Below, in pieces: positions 26,605 through 36,080 of a stretch of DNA of 64,000 nt. The DNA is from CAWATG01 sp963785035 (GTDB taxonomy: Bacteria; Actinomycetota; Acidimicrobiia; IMCC26256; CAWATG01), in contig CAWATG010000004.1 of assembly GCA_963785035.1 (NCBI GenBank), positions 310,001 to 374,000 on the forward strand, written 5' to 3'. Every line of letters starts with the position of its first letter. Within the stretch, counting starts at the first letter, position 1. The notes below the pieces were generated by a model. The model was not told the DNA's origin, made no database searches, and worked only from the letters and a program-made list of their open reading frames with translations. A program made the translations under genes and the position numbers.

Positions 26605-26663
26605 GCCCCAATTCTCCCAGGGGTGTATGACACTTATGAGTAGATGGTTGGGTCGAGGGCGAA

Positions 26664-27196
26664 TCACCACATCTCGGAATGCTCGACACGCACGGCCTCG
26701 ATCGTCGGATGGTCGATGATCGCGTCGATCAACGCCGGAGTGCCGGCCAAATACGTCCACGGGTAATCGATCTCCGTCGCGACGAACCATGCCCTGTCGG
26801 CGGGCCACCACCACTGCGGTCCGCGTCGACGCGGGGCATCAGACGGTGACCACGTCCCGATCGCGACCACGTTCTCTATCGGCCCGTCGAAGAGCAGCAT
26901 GTCCCGCGTGCCCCACCATGGTTGGACCGTGCACGCGTCGACGAACGCGAACGCACGCGGTAGCTGCGTCTTGCGATGGTGACTGCGTCGACTGGTGCCG
27001 CTCGGATGTTGACCCTGGTGAGAGTGAGTCGGGCGTACGCGCCAAAGCCGGACGGCACGACGAGTGCGACACCCTGCTGCCCGGCCATCCGCTCGACAGC
27101 CCACTGCACCGGCGCCGAAGTGGTCGCCGGGCGGAGGCCCAAGAATGGTGTTCCGGGAATGTCCGGATCATGCCACGCCGTAACGGCCCCGCGCAC
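26664..27196 (-). CDS. Hypothetical protein; probable frameshift at about 26965
   Basis: About 175 residues, read from a GTG at 27196 (VRGAVTAWHDPDIPGT); the start is uncertain because no good Shine-Dalgarno is near. The first part (PVQWAVERMAGQQGVALVV, PSGFGAYARL) is in one frame. The C-terminal part (RAFAFVDACTVQPWWGTRDM, PADRAWFVATEIDYPWTYLA, PALIDAIIDHPTIEAVRV) is in another, joined by adding one base near 26965. The Trp-rich centre and the PADRAWFVATEID..YLAG form resemble a conserved actinobacterial family without known function. No motif indicates an activity. Confidence 0.55.
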
Positions 27197-27292
27197 GTGG
27201 CGCGCCGTCGCTGTCTGACCTCCGCTGCTGGTGGCGCGGCGAGCGGCCAGGAGTAGCACCGGTTTCAGCAGCTCCGGCGATACCGTGTCGGA

Positions 27293-28973
27293 ATGATGAA
27301 TGATTCCAAGCCGGACGATCGCGCCCTCGGCGTGCTCCCTGCGCCGGACAACGCGCCCGAGCGGCTCGAAGAGGATCCGACTGAGTCCAACCTTCCGATG
27401 CTGGTCATGCTGGCGCTGGGCGCGGTCTTCGTCGCAGGTTTGGTGCTGCGATTCACGGTCCGTTCGGATCTCTGGCTCGACGAAGCGCTGAGCGTCAACA
27501 TCGCGCGACTTCCACTCGAACAACTCCACGATGCGCTGCGTCACGACGGCGCGCCGCCCTTGTACTACGTGTTGTTGCACCGGTGGATTGATGCCTTCGG
27601 CGCGGGCGATGGAGCAGTCCGATCCTTCTCTGCGGTCTGCGAGATCGCGACGGTTCCCCTCGTGTGGGCAGCGGGCAAGCGCCTTGGTGGCAGGCGGATG
27701 GCAGCGACGTGTTTCATCGTGTTCTGGACTGCGCCGTTCGCGTTCCGCTTTGCGACCGAGACACGCATGTATTCCCTCGTGATGTTGCTCGTCTTCGCCG
27801 CGTACCTCGCGCTGCTGCGCGTCCTGGAACGGCCCAGTGCGGGGCGAATCGCAACGCTTGGGGTCCTCGGCGCAGCGCTGCTCTACACCCAATACTGGTC
27901 GCTGTATCTCGCTGTGGTCGTCGGCTTGGGGTTGGCCTATGCCTGGTGGCGCGCCGGACGTGATGGTGCCGATGGTGCCGACGGATGCCGACGGTGCCGA
28001 TGTTCCGGAAGGTCCCGGCGGTGTCGGCCTGCAACGTCGAGCGGTCACCGGTGCGATCGTGGCGCTCGCCGCCGCATTCGTCTCCTGGATTCCGTGGATC
28101 CCGACCTTTCTCGATCAACTTCGTGAAACCGGCACGCCGTGGGGCTCGGCCGTCACGCCGGTCACTGCGCTCGGCGGGACGATCTTGGCGTTCGCAGGAG
28201 GCGGACATGCCGAGGGCGTCGCGTTTGTCGCGCCTTTGGTCTTGTTGGCCCTCTTGGGGGTCTTCGGGCGCGCAATCGACACTTCTCGGATTGAGATCGA
28301 TCTGCGAACGCGACCCGGCGTGCGATGGGAGGCCCTTGCGGCGTGCGCCACGATGCTTGTCGGAACGGGACTGTCGTGGGTGAATGGGACAGCATTCCAA
28401 GCGCGCTACGCGGCAATTGTGTTTCCCCTTTTCGTGCTCGTCGTTGGATGGGGCTTCACGTCGATCAGTTCACGGCGCTTGTGGGTGGCGGTGGCGGTCT
28501 TCGTTGTTGCGATGGGATTCGTGAGTGGCGTTCGCAACGCGCGCGAACACCGCACGCAAGCCGCGCAGATCGCGTCGTTCATCAACCAGAAAGCCGATGG
28601 AGCCAAGTCCGGCGATGTGATCGCATACTGTCCCGACCAACTCGGTCCGGCGGTCTCCCGATTGATCGACTCCGACCGTGGTTTGGCGGAGGGGGTCTTC
28701 CCAACCGGTAAGCGCCCGGAACTGATCGACTGGATCGACTACGAGGATCGCAATGCACGTGCCGATCCTGTCGGCTTTGCCGATGCCGTGATCGCGCAGG
28801 CCGGGAACCACGACATCTGGTTGGTCTGGGCACCTGGCTACAAGACCTACGGGACAATGTGTCAGGCGCTCGATGCCGCACTGCGCGGGAAACGACCGAC
28901 CGCAGAGGCGTTGGTCCAGCCGGATGCAACGTTGTTTGAGTTTCAGGGCCTGATCCGATATCGCGCCTCGTGA
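27293..28973 (+). CDS. GT-C/GT39-like polyprenyl-sugar glycosyltransferase; frameshift at about 27983
   Basis: About 560 residues. A cytoplasmic tail of about 35 residues precedes a membrane helix (LVMLALGAVFVAGLVLRFTV) and the first extracytoplasmic loop RSDLWLDEALSVNIARLP. Its Asp/Glu motif is the catalytic feature of GT39/PMT-like, lipid-linked-sugar-dependent transferases. Many further membrane helices follow (YSLVMLLVFAAYLALL, YLAVVVGLGLAYAWW, AIVALAAAFVSWIPWI, YAAIVFPLFVLVVGWGF). The frame breaks in a GATGGTGCC-type repeat; removing one G at about 27983 links GADDADGADVPEG. It overlaps the next gene by 4 bases. It begins the envelope-glycan locus and probably adds a sugar to a wall polymer or protein. 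Confidence 0.85.
27962..28002 (+). repeat. GATGGTGCC-type short repeats in a linker
   Basis: About four degenerate copies of a 9-base unit (GATGGTGCC / GACGGTGCC) encode a Gly-Ala-Asp linker between membrane helices of the GT39-like protein. The apparent frameshift lies inside this repeat, a place prone to slippage in replication or base-calling. Confidence 0.6.
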
Positions 28974-30127
28974 TTCGGGCCCGGATCGGTCGCGTCGATA
29001 TCGAGGCACTGCGGGTTGCCGCGGTGCCGTGGTTGGTTTCGCGTTGTCTGGTTCTCGCAGCCCTCGCGATCGCGCGCGAGATCGGCAGCGAGTTGGGGGT
29101 CGAAGGGAACCATCAGCTGCAATTGGGTCGCGGGCTCATCGCATGGGACGCGAGCTACTACCGCGACATTGCGCAAGGAGGCTATGACGCCGTCTTCGAC
29201 GCGCGCGGGCTTCGCTTCTTCCCGCTACTGCCGATGCTCACAAAAGGGCTCTCAACGGTCTTGTTCTCCAACACGACCGCTGCGCTGCTCATCATCACCA
29301 ACCTTGCGGCGCTGGCTTTCGGCGTGCTGCTCTATCGCCTCGTTCTCCACGAGACGTCCAACGCAGATACCGCACGGCGCGCCGTCTGGCTCGGGATGCT
29401 TGCTCCGCCTGCGATGGTGCTGGTCATGGGCTACGCCGAGGGGCTGATGATGGCGCTGTCGGTCGCCATGTTTCTTGCGTTGCGCACACGACGGTGGGAG
29501 TTGGCCGCGGGTCTGGGTGTGCTTGCCGGGTTGAGCCGTCCGACGGCGGTGTTACTGATGATTCCTGCCGCAATTGAAGCGTTACGTGCGCCGTTTCCGC
29601 TGACAGGGGGAGCTCTGGTCGCAGGAGGACGGGCGCGTGAGTGGGTTCGTCGGGCGATGCCGGTTGTCGCGCCTGGATTCGGAGTCGCACTGTTTTTGCT
29701 GTACGCCCAGCTCGCGTTCGACGATGGCCTTGCGCCCTTGCGTCTCCAGAATTCCGAGGACCTCCGTGGCGGGTGGCACGAGCCCATCAGCAGACTCGTC
29801 CAGGCGGCAGGCGACCTCATCAGTGGCGACCAATTCGGATCGGGCCTCCACCTCGTCTGGATACTCGTCGGGCTTGGTCTGGTGGGCGTGACTATCCGGG
29901 AACTGCCGGCTGCGTACAGTGCGTACGCGGCGGTATCGGTTTGCGTGGCGGTCTCGGCGAACAACCTGGACTCGAGCGAGCGCTACATCCTCGCGACGAT
30001 CCCAGTGCTGATCGCAGCTGCCCTCGTCGTGCGTACCGAGGCAATTGAACGTCTTGTGCTCGTGACCAGCGGCTCCGCTCTGGTCGGGTATTCGATCCTC
30101 GGGTTTCTCGCCATCACGATCCCCTGA
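28970..30127 (+). CDS. PIG-V-like mannosyltransferase (GT-C family)
   Basis: 385 residues from a GTG at 28970 that overlaps the previous stop. The first loop carries GLIAWDASYYRDIAQGGY, the WD..YY..IA..GY signature of PIG-V/Gpi18-type transferases, followed by RFFPLLPMLTKGLS. Eight or more membrane helices are visible (AALLIITNLAALAFGVLLY, AMVLVMGYAEGLMMALSVAM, VVAPGFGVALFLLYAQL, LVWILVGLGLVGV). It likely uses a polyprenyl-phosphate sugar on the outer side of the membrane. An intrinsic terminator begins at its last codons. Confidence 0.85.
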   Translation: MIRARIGRVDIEALRVAAVPWLVSRCLVLAALAIAREIGSELGVEGNHQLQLGRGLIAWDASYYRDIAQGGYDAVFDARGLRFFPLLPMLTKGLSTVLFSNTTAALLIITNLAALAFGVLLYRLVLHETSNADTARRAVWLGMLAPPAMVLVMGYAEGLMMALSVAMFLALRTRRWELAAGLGVLAGLSRPTAVLLMIPAAIEALRAPFPLTGGALVAGGRAREWVRRAMPVVAPGFGVALFLLYAQLAFDDGLAPLRLQNSEDLRGGWHEPISRLVQAAGDLISGDQFGSGLHLVWILVGLGLVGVTIRELPAAYSAYAAVSVCVAVSANNLDSSERYILATIPVLIAAALVVRTEAIERLVLVTSGSALVGYSILGFLAITIP

Positions 30128-30139
30128 GGGGATATTTTT
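30119..30139 (+). terminator. Rho-independent terminator containing the stop codon
   Basis: ATCCCC (30119-30124), loop TGA (the stop codon, 30125-30127) and GGGGAT (30128-30133) form a perfect 6-bp hairpin that is followed by ATTTTTG. This is the only stem-loop noted here that is followed by a T tract and ends the two-gene GT-C transcript. Confidence 0.75.
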
Positions 30140-30296
30140 GCCGTCGTGTTCGATCCGCGGGTCGATCCCAGCGAAATTCATGACGGGGCCATAGACTGGA
30201 CGTCTCTCGTTTGACCGGCGCCTTTCTGTGCCGGGCCCGCTCAGCCGCTGAGGGCAGATGCCGAGAGCCAGTGGCCGAAAGACTCGGAGCCGTGTA

Positions 30297-31787
30297 GTGC
30301 CGAATGACGAAGTGACCGATGCCGGAAGCGACGAACGCAATGTCGTCATCATCGGGGCTGGACCAGCTGGACTCACAGCCGCGTACATGCTGTCGAAGCG
30401 TCAGACCACCGCAGTAGTTCTCGAGGCGGACAACGTCGTCGGCGGGATCAGTCGAACCGCACAGATGGATGGGTGGCGCTTCGATATCGGCGGACACCGC
30501 TTTTTTACCAAGGTCAAGCCCGTGGACGACCTGTGGTTCGAGATTCTCGGAAAGGACGAGTTCCTTCGCAGACCCCGGATGAGCCGAATCCTGTACCGGG
30601 GCAAGCTCTTCGACTATCCGATTGTTGCCGCGAATGCATTGCGGAACCTCGGCCCGATCGAATCGGTGCGTTGCGTCGCGTCCTATTGCTGGGCGCGTGT
30701 GCAGCCCCCGAAGAATCAGGACACGCTCGAGGGTTTCATCGTTGCGCGTTTCGGGCGTCGCCTCTATGAGCACTTCTTCAAGACCTACAACGAGAAGGTC
30801 TGGGGTGTGCCCGCGTCGGAGATCTCGGCCGACTGGGGCGCGCAGCGCATCAAGGGCGTCTCGTTGTTTCGTGCGGGCATTGACGCGCTGACACCCAAGG
30901 CTGTCAAGAACCGCCGCGACGCCGCGCAGCAGGAAACCAGCCTGATCGAGGAGTTCAACTACCCCCGCTTCGGCCCGGGTCAGATGTGGGAACGCTGTAC
31001 GGAGTTGATCGAGGCCAAAGGCTCAAAGGTTCATTTCGAAAGCCCGGTGGTGCGAATCAGCCACTCGGGTGGTCTTGCGCGCTCGGTGACAGCGGTGACC
31101 GGTGGAGCTGAGACGACATTTACCGCGACGCATGTCGTGTCATCCATGCCGATTGGCAAATTACTGATGGCGATGGATCCTTCACCGCCGGAGCATGTCT
31201 TGGAGGCCGCACGAGATCTGAAGTTCCGCGATTTCATCACCGTCGCGCTCGTCGTGCCCCAGGAATACAGCTTCCCCGACAACTGGATTTACATCCACGA
31301 TCCCGACGTCGAGGTCGGCAGGATTCAGAACTTCGGATCGTGGTCGCCGTTCCTGGTCAAGGACGGACGAACCTGTCTCGGTCTCGAGTTCTTCGTGCAA
31401 GAGGGTGACGAGATGTGGACGAAGTCTGACGAGGACCTCATAGCGCAGGCCAAGAAAGAGCTCCAGCAGCTGAACCTCGCGGATTCCGCCAGGGTCGAAG
31501 CCGGTTACGTGGTGCGAATGCCGAAGGCCTATCCCGTCTACGACGACCACTACACCGAAAGTGTCGACGTGCTGCGTGCATGGCTGGCGGAGCACACGCC
31601 GAATGTCTATCCGGTTGGTCGCAACGGCATGCACAAGTACAACAACCAGGATCACTCGATGTACACCGCGATGCTGTCAGTCGACAACATTTTCGGGGCT
31701 GACCACGACGTGTGGTCCGTCAACGTCGAAGCCGAGTACCACGAGGAGATCGAGGCTCCCACCGGACCGGCCGCCATGAAGGGTTGA
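30297..31787 (+). CDS. FAD-dependent oxidoreductase (UDP-galactopyranose mutase/protoporphyrinogen oxidase-like)
   Basis: 496 residues if read from the GTG at 30297 (VPNDEVTDAGSDERN), which has GGAG 7 nt upstream; an ATG at 30258 is in frame and adds 13 residues. The dinucleotide-binding site is VVIIGAGPAGLTAAYMLSKR and the second glycine box is NVVGGISRTAQMDGWRFDIG. The stretch GHRFFTKVKPVDDLWFEIL is typical of a family in polysaccharide clusters that resembles UDP-galactopyranose mutase and amine oxidases. C-terminal FAD contact: VGRNGMHKYNNQDHSMYTAM. It may isomerise or oxidise a nucleotide or lipid-linked sugar used by the neighbouring transferases; the reaction is not known. Confidence 0.85.
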   Translation: MPNDEVTDAGSDERNVVIIGAGPAGLTAAYMLSKRQTTAVVLEADNVVGGISRTAQMDGWRFDIGGHRFFTKVKPVDDLWFEILGKDEFLRRPRMSRILYRGKLFDYPIVAANALRNLGPIESVRCVASYCWARVQPPKNQDTLEGFIVARFGRRLYEHFFKTYNEKVWGVPASEISADWGAQRIKGVSLFRAGIDALTPKAVKNRRDAAQQETSLIEEFNYPRFGPGQMWERCTELIEAKGSKVHFESPVVRISHSGGLARSVTAVTGGAETTFTATHVVSSMPIGKLLMAMDPSPPEHVLEAARDLKFRDFITVALVVPQEYSFPDNWIYIHDPDVEVGRIQNFGSWSPFLVKDGRTCLGLEFFVQEGDEMWTKSDEDLIAQAKKELQQLNLADSARVEAGYVVRMPKAYPVYDDHYTESVDVLRAWLAEHTPNVYPVGRNGMHKYNNQDHSMYTAMLSVDNIFGADHDVWSVNVEAEYHEEIEAPTGPAAMKG

Positions 31788-31791
31788 ACCT

Positions 31792-33111
31792 GTGACGACC
31801 TCTGACGTCGGAGCGGAGCTTTCCGCCGATCCTGATGTCATCCTGGAGCTGACCGAGCCGGCGCATCCGGCCGATCCCACCGTCGTTGTCGCAGGCCGTC
31901 CGCACTTCCCGTGCTTCGACGGGCTGCGGGCGCTTGCCGCATTTGCCGTTCTCATCCACCATGTGGGTTTCGCAACTGGCTGGGGAGTGAGCGGACGTTA
32001 CGGCGAGTACATCGCGCATCTGGACTTCTCGCCACCGGTCTTTTTCATGGTCTCGGCGTTCCTGCTGTATCGACCGTTCGTTCGCGACCATCTCAGGACG
32101 CGCCCCTTTGCCGATATCAGCAGGTTCTTCTGGCATCGAGCCCTACGCGTGCTGCCGGCGTTCTGGATCTCGTTGCTGCTCGTCTACTTGATCTTCGGGT
32201 TCGTCAGCGGGGCACTCGCCGGTCCTCGGGACATCCTCACGTACTTCGGGCTCGTGCAGATCTACGACACCCGACGGTTCTTCGCCGGTATGAGCCAGGC
32301 GTGGACGCTCAATGTCGAGCTGACCTTCTATCTCCTGCTGCCGCTCTACGCCTTCGGGATCCGCAGGATTTCTGCGCGGGTGCGTATGTCTCGCATCCGG
32401 GTCGAAATGATCGGACTCGTCTGCCTGTTCCTTGCGAGCTACGTCTGGCGCATCAGCCTGTACACGTTCACGAATTATCAGTACGACGGGGTTGGCGCCG
32501 CTCCGTGGTCTTCGCTCGGCACGCGGTACTGGATCCCCGCACTGTTCGACATTTTCGCATTGGGGATGGGCCTTGCCGTGGCGAGCGCCTGGCTTGCCGA
32601 GCAGCGCGAGACGCCTGCCTGGGCGCGCTTCATGGGGCGCTGGCCATCGCTGTGGTGGGGGATTGCCGGTTTCCTGTGGTGGTTCGTCTCCACACAGATC
32701 AACTTTGGGCGTGACCTGTCGCCACTGACCGCTGGTGATGCGGTCCTCAAACAATTCATCTACTCAATCATCTCGTTCACCCTCGTGATCCCTGCCGCGT
32801 TCGGGAACCAGGACGAAGGATGGGTTCGGAAACTGCTTCGGGCAAAGCCCGTCGCATATTTCGGCATGGTGTCCTATGGGATCTATCTCTGGCACCAGGG
32901 GTGGATCGGTCAGGCGATCGATTGGCTTGGCTACCAGCCGGTGTTCTTCAAAGGCGGCTTCGACGCGGTCGTCGCCGTCACGTTCATCGTCCTCGCCGGG
33001 GCCATCGCGTGCGGCAGCCTGAGTTACTACCTGATCGAGCGCCCGCTGATGCGGTTCAAGGACAACGTGTGGTTCCGAAGGTCCCCAACGCGTTCGAAAC
33101 CCCGGACGTGA
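31792..33111 (+). CDS. Acyltransferase 3 family membrane protein
   Basis: 439 residues with a GTG start 2 bases after the flavoprotein stop. A 40-residue cytoplasmic tail leads to the family start FPCFDGLRALAAFAVLIHHV with the conserved His in the first membrane helix. About ten membrane helices follow (VFFMVSAFLLYRPF, LPAFWISLLLVYLIFGFVSG, WTLNVELTFYLLLPLYAFG, ...) and the typical end LSYYLIERPLMRFKD. Such enzymes move acyl groups, often acetyl, from the cytoplasm to sugars of wall polymers or lipids. Overlaps the GT2 gene by 4 bases. Confidence 0.92.
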   Translation: MTTSDVGAELSADPDVILELTEPAHPADPTVVVAGRPHFPCFDGLRALAAFAVLIHHVGFATGWGVSGRYGEYIAHLDFSPPVFFMVSAFLLYRPFVRDHLRTRPFADISRFFWHRALRVLPAFWISLLLVYLIFGFVSGALAGPRDILTYFGLVQIYDTRRFFAGMSQAWTLNVELTFYLLLPLYAFGIRRISARVRMSRIRVEMIGLVCLFLASYVWRISLYTFTNYQYDGVGAAPWSSLGTRYWIPALFDIFALGMGLAVASAWLAEQRETPAWARFMGRWPSLWWGIAGFLWWFVSTQINFGRDLSPLTAGDAVLKQFIYSIISFTLVIPAAFGNQDEGWVRKLLRAKPVAYFGMVSYGIYLWHQGWIGQAIDWLGYQPVFFKGGFDAVVAVTFIVLAGAIACGSLSYYLIERPLMRFKDNVWFRRSPTRSKPRT

Positions 33112-33887
33112 GCGAGGGAGGCGTGTCGTCGGGGCTGCGCACGCTCATCGTGATTCCTGCCTACAACGAAGAGGCATCACTTCCCGAAGTCCTGCGCGAA
33201 CTCGCGACGACGGTTCCCGAGTGTGACGTGCTCGTCGTTGATGACGGCTCACGCGACGCGACGAGCGCAGTGGCGCATGCGGGTGGCGTGCGGGTGGTCA
33301 CGCTGCCGTTCAACATTGGAGTTGGTGGAGCGTTGCGGGCCGGCTTCAAGTACGCCGTCATGCACGACTTCGACCGCGTCGTCCAGGTTGACGGCGACGG
33401 CCAACACGAGCCGGACGACCTCAAGGTGTTGATCGCGGCGCTCGATCGTGGCGCGAGTTTGGTGATCGGAAGTCGTTTCGCAGATCCCAGCAGCACTTAC
33501 AAGGTCGGCGGTCTCCGTTGGGGGGCAATGCGTTTGCTTCGCCTCGTGGTCCGGGTCATGTCAGGTCGACGGTTCACCGATACCACGTCAGGTTTTCGTG
33601 CCTTCGATCGCGCGCTCGTCGAGCGCTTTTCGCGGGAACTCTCCAGTGAGTACATGGCCGACACGGTCGAGGCGTTGCTTCGTGCGCTGGCCGAAGGCTA
33701 CGTCGTGGTCGAGGTACCGGTCCGCATGCGTCCCCGCTCCGGCGGACAAGCGTCGCAAAGCCCCTTGATGCTGCTCTATCAATACTCGCGGTTGCTCGTT
33801 GTGATTCTGAGCTCGGCGTCCCGGCGTATCGGCCGCAACAAGGAGGCGCTACCTATTCCGAGTCGTGCGTCGGAGGGCGGGCGATGA
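33108..33887 (+). CDS. Family 2 glycosyltransferase (dolichyl/polyprenyl-phosphate sugar synthase-like)
   Basis: 259 residues from the GTG at 33108 that overlaps the acyltransferase stop. GT-A fold motifs are TLIVIPAYNEEASLPEVL, VLVVDDGSRDAT (first Asp), VVQVDGDGQHEPDDL (D-x-D type metal site) and DTTSGFRAFDRALVERF. There is no C-terminal membrane anchor of note. Enzymes of this type make polyprenyl-phosphate mannose or glucose, the donor for GT-C transferases such as those in this locus. Overlaps the DUF2304 gene (ATGA). Confidence 0.92.
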   Translation: MSEGGVSSGLRTLIVIPAYNEEASLPEVLRELATTVPECDVLVVDDGSRDATSAVAHAGGVRVVTLPFNIGVGGALRAGFKYAVMHDFDRVVQVDGDGQHEPDDLKVLIAALDRGASLVIGSRFADPSSTYKVGGLRWGAMRLLRLVVRVMSGRRFTDTTSGFRAFDRALVERFSRELSSEYMADTVEALLRALAEGYVVVEVPVRMRPRSGGQASQSPLMLLYQYSRLLVVILSSASRRIGRNKEALPIPSRASEGGR

Positions 33888-34291
33888 TCACCGTTGCCGC
33901 GCTGAGCGGCCGGGCCCACCTGACGGTCGTGGTCTTCACGGTCCTGGCCGTTGCCTTCACGTTGAGTCTCGTACGTCGTCGGCAGGTCGAGGCGAAGTAT
34001 TCCCTTCTCTGGTTCTTCGTCGGTGGAACACTCGTTGTCCTCGCGCTGGCGCCGGGACTGCTGGAATGGGTGTCCGATCGGATGGGTATCGCCTATCCAG
34101 CGGCAACGTTCTTACTGCTGGCCGTGACATTTTTGTTCTTGATGTGTGTGCACTTCTCGTGGGAGCTCTCACGTATCGACGAACGAATCCGTACCTTGGC
34201 CGAGGAGCTTGCATTGTTGCGATCGAAGGTGAGTGAGTCCCACGAGGTCACGCGCCCGAATGCGAGAACCGGGGGTGACGAGGATGGGTGA
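33884..34291 (+). CDS. DUF2304 membrane protein
   Basis: 135 residues. Three membrane helices (LTVVVFTVLAVAFTLSLVRR, YSLLWFFVGGTLVVLALAPG, AATFLLLAVTFLFLMCVHFS) and a C-terminal heptad-like helix (ELSRIDERIRTLAEELALL) are the layout of DUF2304. These small proteins nearly always follow a GT2 polyprenyl-phosphate sugar synthase and are thought to anchor or regulate it. The gene overlaps the GT2 gene by 4 bases and the next gene by 8, so stoichiometric production is likely. Confidence 0.88.
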   Translation: MITVAALSGRAHLTVVVFTVLAVAFTLSLVRRRQVEAKYSLLWFFVGGTLVVLALAPGLLEWVSDRMGIAYPAATFLLLAVTFLFLMCVHFSWELSRIDERIRTLAEELALLRSKVSESHEVTRPNARTGGDEDG

Positions 34292-35210
34292 CATCGAGGT
34301 CGACCTGAGCACATCGAACGATCTGCTGCGTGCAACATTCGGGGATCCGAAATACGACGACGAGTCATTGCTTCGCTGGCAGTACCGCGATGCGCCCGAA
34401 GGTTCGGTGGTGCAGGCAAACCTCGATGAAGACGGTTCGCGGCTCGGGCACTATGCAATCGTTCCGCAGCGCTATGCACGGGGCTCGGAGTTCCTCGATG
34501 CGGCGCTGTCCTTGAACACCGCCGTTGCCGAGGCGGCGCGCGGTAGAGGCCTGTTCACATCATTGGCAACACAGGCCTATGAGCTTGCGCAGGCCGGCGG
34601 GATCGGCGCGGTCTATGGCGTCGCCAACGCCAACTCCACACCGGGGTTCCTCAAGCGCCTCGGATTCACGCTGGTCATGGCGTTGCCTCCCGTGCTGGCG
34701 GTCCCGCTGCGACTGCCGCCGCGCTCGTCGTCCTTGACGCAGGTGACACCCGCTTATCTCGTGAGCTCCGGCTTCTCGCACCTCTACGAGACACTCGACC
34801 TCACCTCGGCAACCGGTTGGGCTCGCGCGTGGACCATTGATGTCCTGCGGTGGAGGCTGAGCCAGCCGGGTGCGCGCTACACCGTGGTGGAAACACCCGA
34901 TGTCGTGGCAATCGTGACCGTGACCCACCATGCGCGTGTGCCTGTCGTCGCGATCCTCAAGCTCTTCGCGCGCAAAGGAGCCGTGCGCCCCACCGCTTCG
35001 GGAGTTGTTGCGGCCGCATGCACCAGGTTGCGCGCGCCTGCAGCGGTCTACGCCGGTTTCAATGCAAAGGTGCGTATCACCGGCGTGCCGATTCCGAGGC
35101 GGCTTCGTCCTTCGCCGCTGAACCTCATCGTCCGGTCCTTCGACGACGGTCGTCCGGTTGAGGACCTCGCACTCGAGACGTTTGAGTTTCTCGACTTCGA
35201 TGCATATTGA
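34284..35210 (+). CDS. GNAT family N-acetyltransferase
   Basis: 308 residues from the ATG at 34284 (MGDIEVDLSTSNDLLRATFG). The acetyl-CoA loop is EAARGRGLFTSLATQAYELA and the following VYGVANANSTPGFLKRLGF completes the N-terminal GNAT core (to about residue 140). The C-terminal half (VVAIVTVTHHARVPVVAILK) is a second, degenerate GNAT-like half. In this context it could acylate an amino sugar, perhaps one freed by the adjacent deacetylase; substrate unknown. Confidence 0.8.
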   Translation: MGDIEVDLSTSNDLLRATFGDPKYDDESLLRWQYRDAPEGSVVQANLDEDGSRLGHYAIVPQRYARGSEFLDAALSLNTAVAEAARGRGLFTSLATQAYELAQAGGIGAVYGVANANSTPGFLKRLGFTLVMALPPVLAVPLRLPPRSSSLTQVTPAYLVSSGFSHLYETLDLTSATGWARAWTIDVLRWRLSQPGARYTVVETPDVVAIVTVTHHARVPVVAILKLFARKGAVRPTASGVVAAACTRLRAPAAVYAGFNAKVRITGVPIPRRLRPSPLNLIVRSFDDGRPVEDLALETFEFLDFDAY

Positions 35211-35255
35211 GCAGCCGCACCATCGTCGTCTGTGCTGTTGGCGAGCGCCCGGGCA

Positions 35256-36080
35256 ATGATTCGTCCGAGCGTCACGTTCGATATCGAGGATCCGCGTCCG
35301 TCGCCGGATCTGCCTGCCCGTCATGGACCGATGACGCGCACGGTGCTCGACTTTCTCGATGAGACGCAGACCAGCGCAACGTTTTTCGTCGTCGGCGAGT
35401 TGGCCGAACGTGAGCCCGAGCTGGTGCGTGCGATCGCGCAGCGTGGACACGAGGTCGGATTGCATGGTTGGAGCCATGTCACCCTCGACAAGCTCGATCC
35501 CACGGAGGTCCGTGAGGGTCTCATCCGCGGCAAAGGCGTGCTCGAAGAACTCGCCGGTCAGCCGTGCCAGGGTTATCGAGCGCCGATCTTCTCGCTGGTA
35601 CCCGCGACCAACTGGGTGACCGAGCACCTGCTCGAGGCCGGATTCACCTATTCGTCGAGCGTGCTGCCGGCGGCGAACCCGCAGTTCGGCGACCCCGGCG
35701 CGCCACGGATTCCATTCCTCTGGGCCAACGGCCTCCTGGAGTTGCCCACAACGGTCCGAAGGTTCGGGCCGACGACGATCCCGTTCCTCGGCGGCTTCTA
35801 CCTGCGTGTCCTGCCCAAAATGACGGTGCGCCGGAGCCTTTGCAGGCTCGAACCGCCCGCCGTCCCATGGGTCTACATGCACCCATACGACTTCGATTTC
35901 GAGGAGAAGCCCTACCGTCTGCCTTGGGCGAGCTGGTGGGTCAGCCGCCTGGTTTTCACGAATCGGCGACGGGCCTTCTCCAAGCTGCGTGCGGTGCTGG
36001 AACTCGGTACGGCGGCTCCATTAGGGAGTCGGGTCCAAGCAGGAGAGTTCCAAAGTGCGCGGGTACTCTCTCGCCCGTGA
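35256..36080 (+). CDS. Polysaccharide deacetylase (NodB homology)
   Basis: 274 residues from the ATG at 35256 (MIRPSVTFDIEDPRPSPD); a GTG at 35232 is also in frame. The metal-site motifs are FDIED near the N-terminus, GLHGWSHVTLDKL (H-x-x-x-H) and YRAPIFSLVP (R-A-P). The C-terminal VPWVYMHPYDFDFEE resembles the type linked to exopolysaccharide loci. It removes N-acetyl groups from a glycan. The stop TGA overlaps the next start (TGATG). Confidence 0.9.
   Translation: MIRPSVTFDIEDPRPSPDLPARHGPMTRTVLDFLDETQTSATFFVVGELAEREPELVRAIAQRGHEVGLHGWSHVTLDKLDPTEVREGLIRGKGVLEELAGQPCQGYRAPIFSLVPATNWVTEHLLEAGFTYSSSVLPAANPQFGDPGAPRIPFLWANGLLELPTTVRRFGPTTIPFLGGFYLRVLPKMTVRRSLCRLEPPAVPWVYMHPYDFDFEEKPYRLPWASWWVSRLVFTNRRRAFSKLRAVLELGTAAPLGSRVQAGEFQSARVLSRP

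Noticed and set aside
26876..28048. 390-codon open frame on the minus strand
   Set aside because: Only its part below about 27200 looks like protein and was used for the hypothetical gene; the rest is antisense to the GT39-like gene.
34560..35882. 440-codon open frame on the minus strand
   Set aside because: Antisense to the GNAT and deacetylase genes, which carry clear family motifs.
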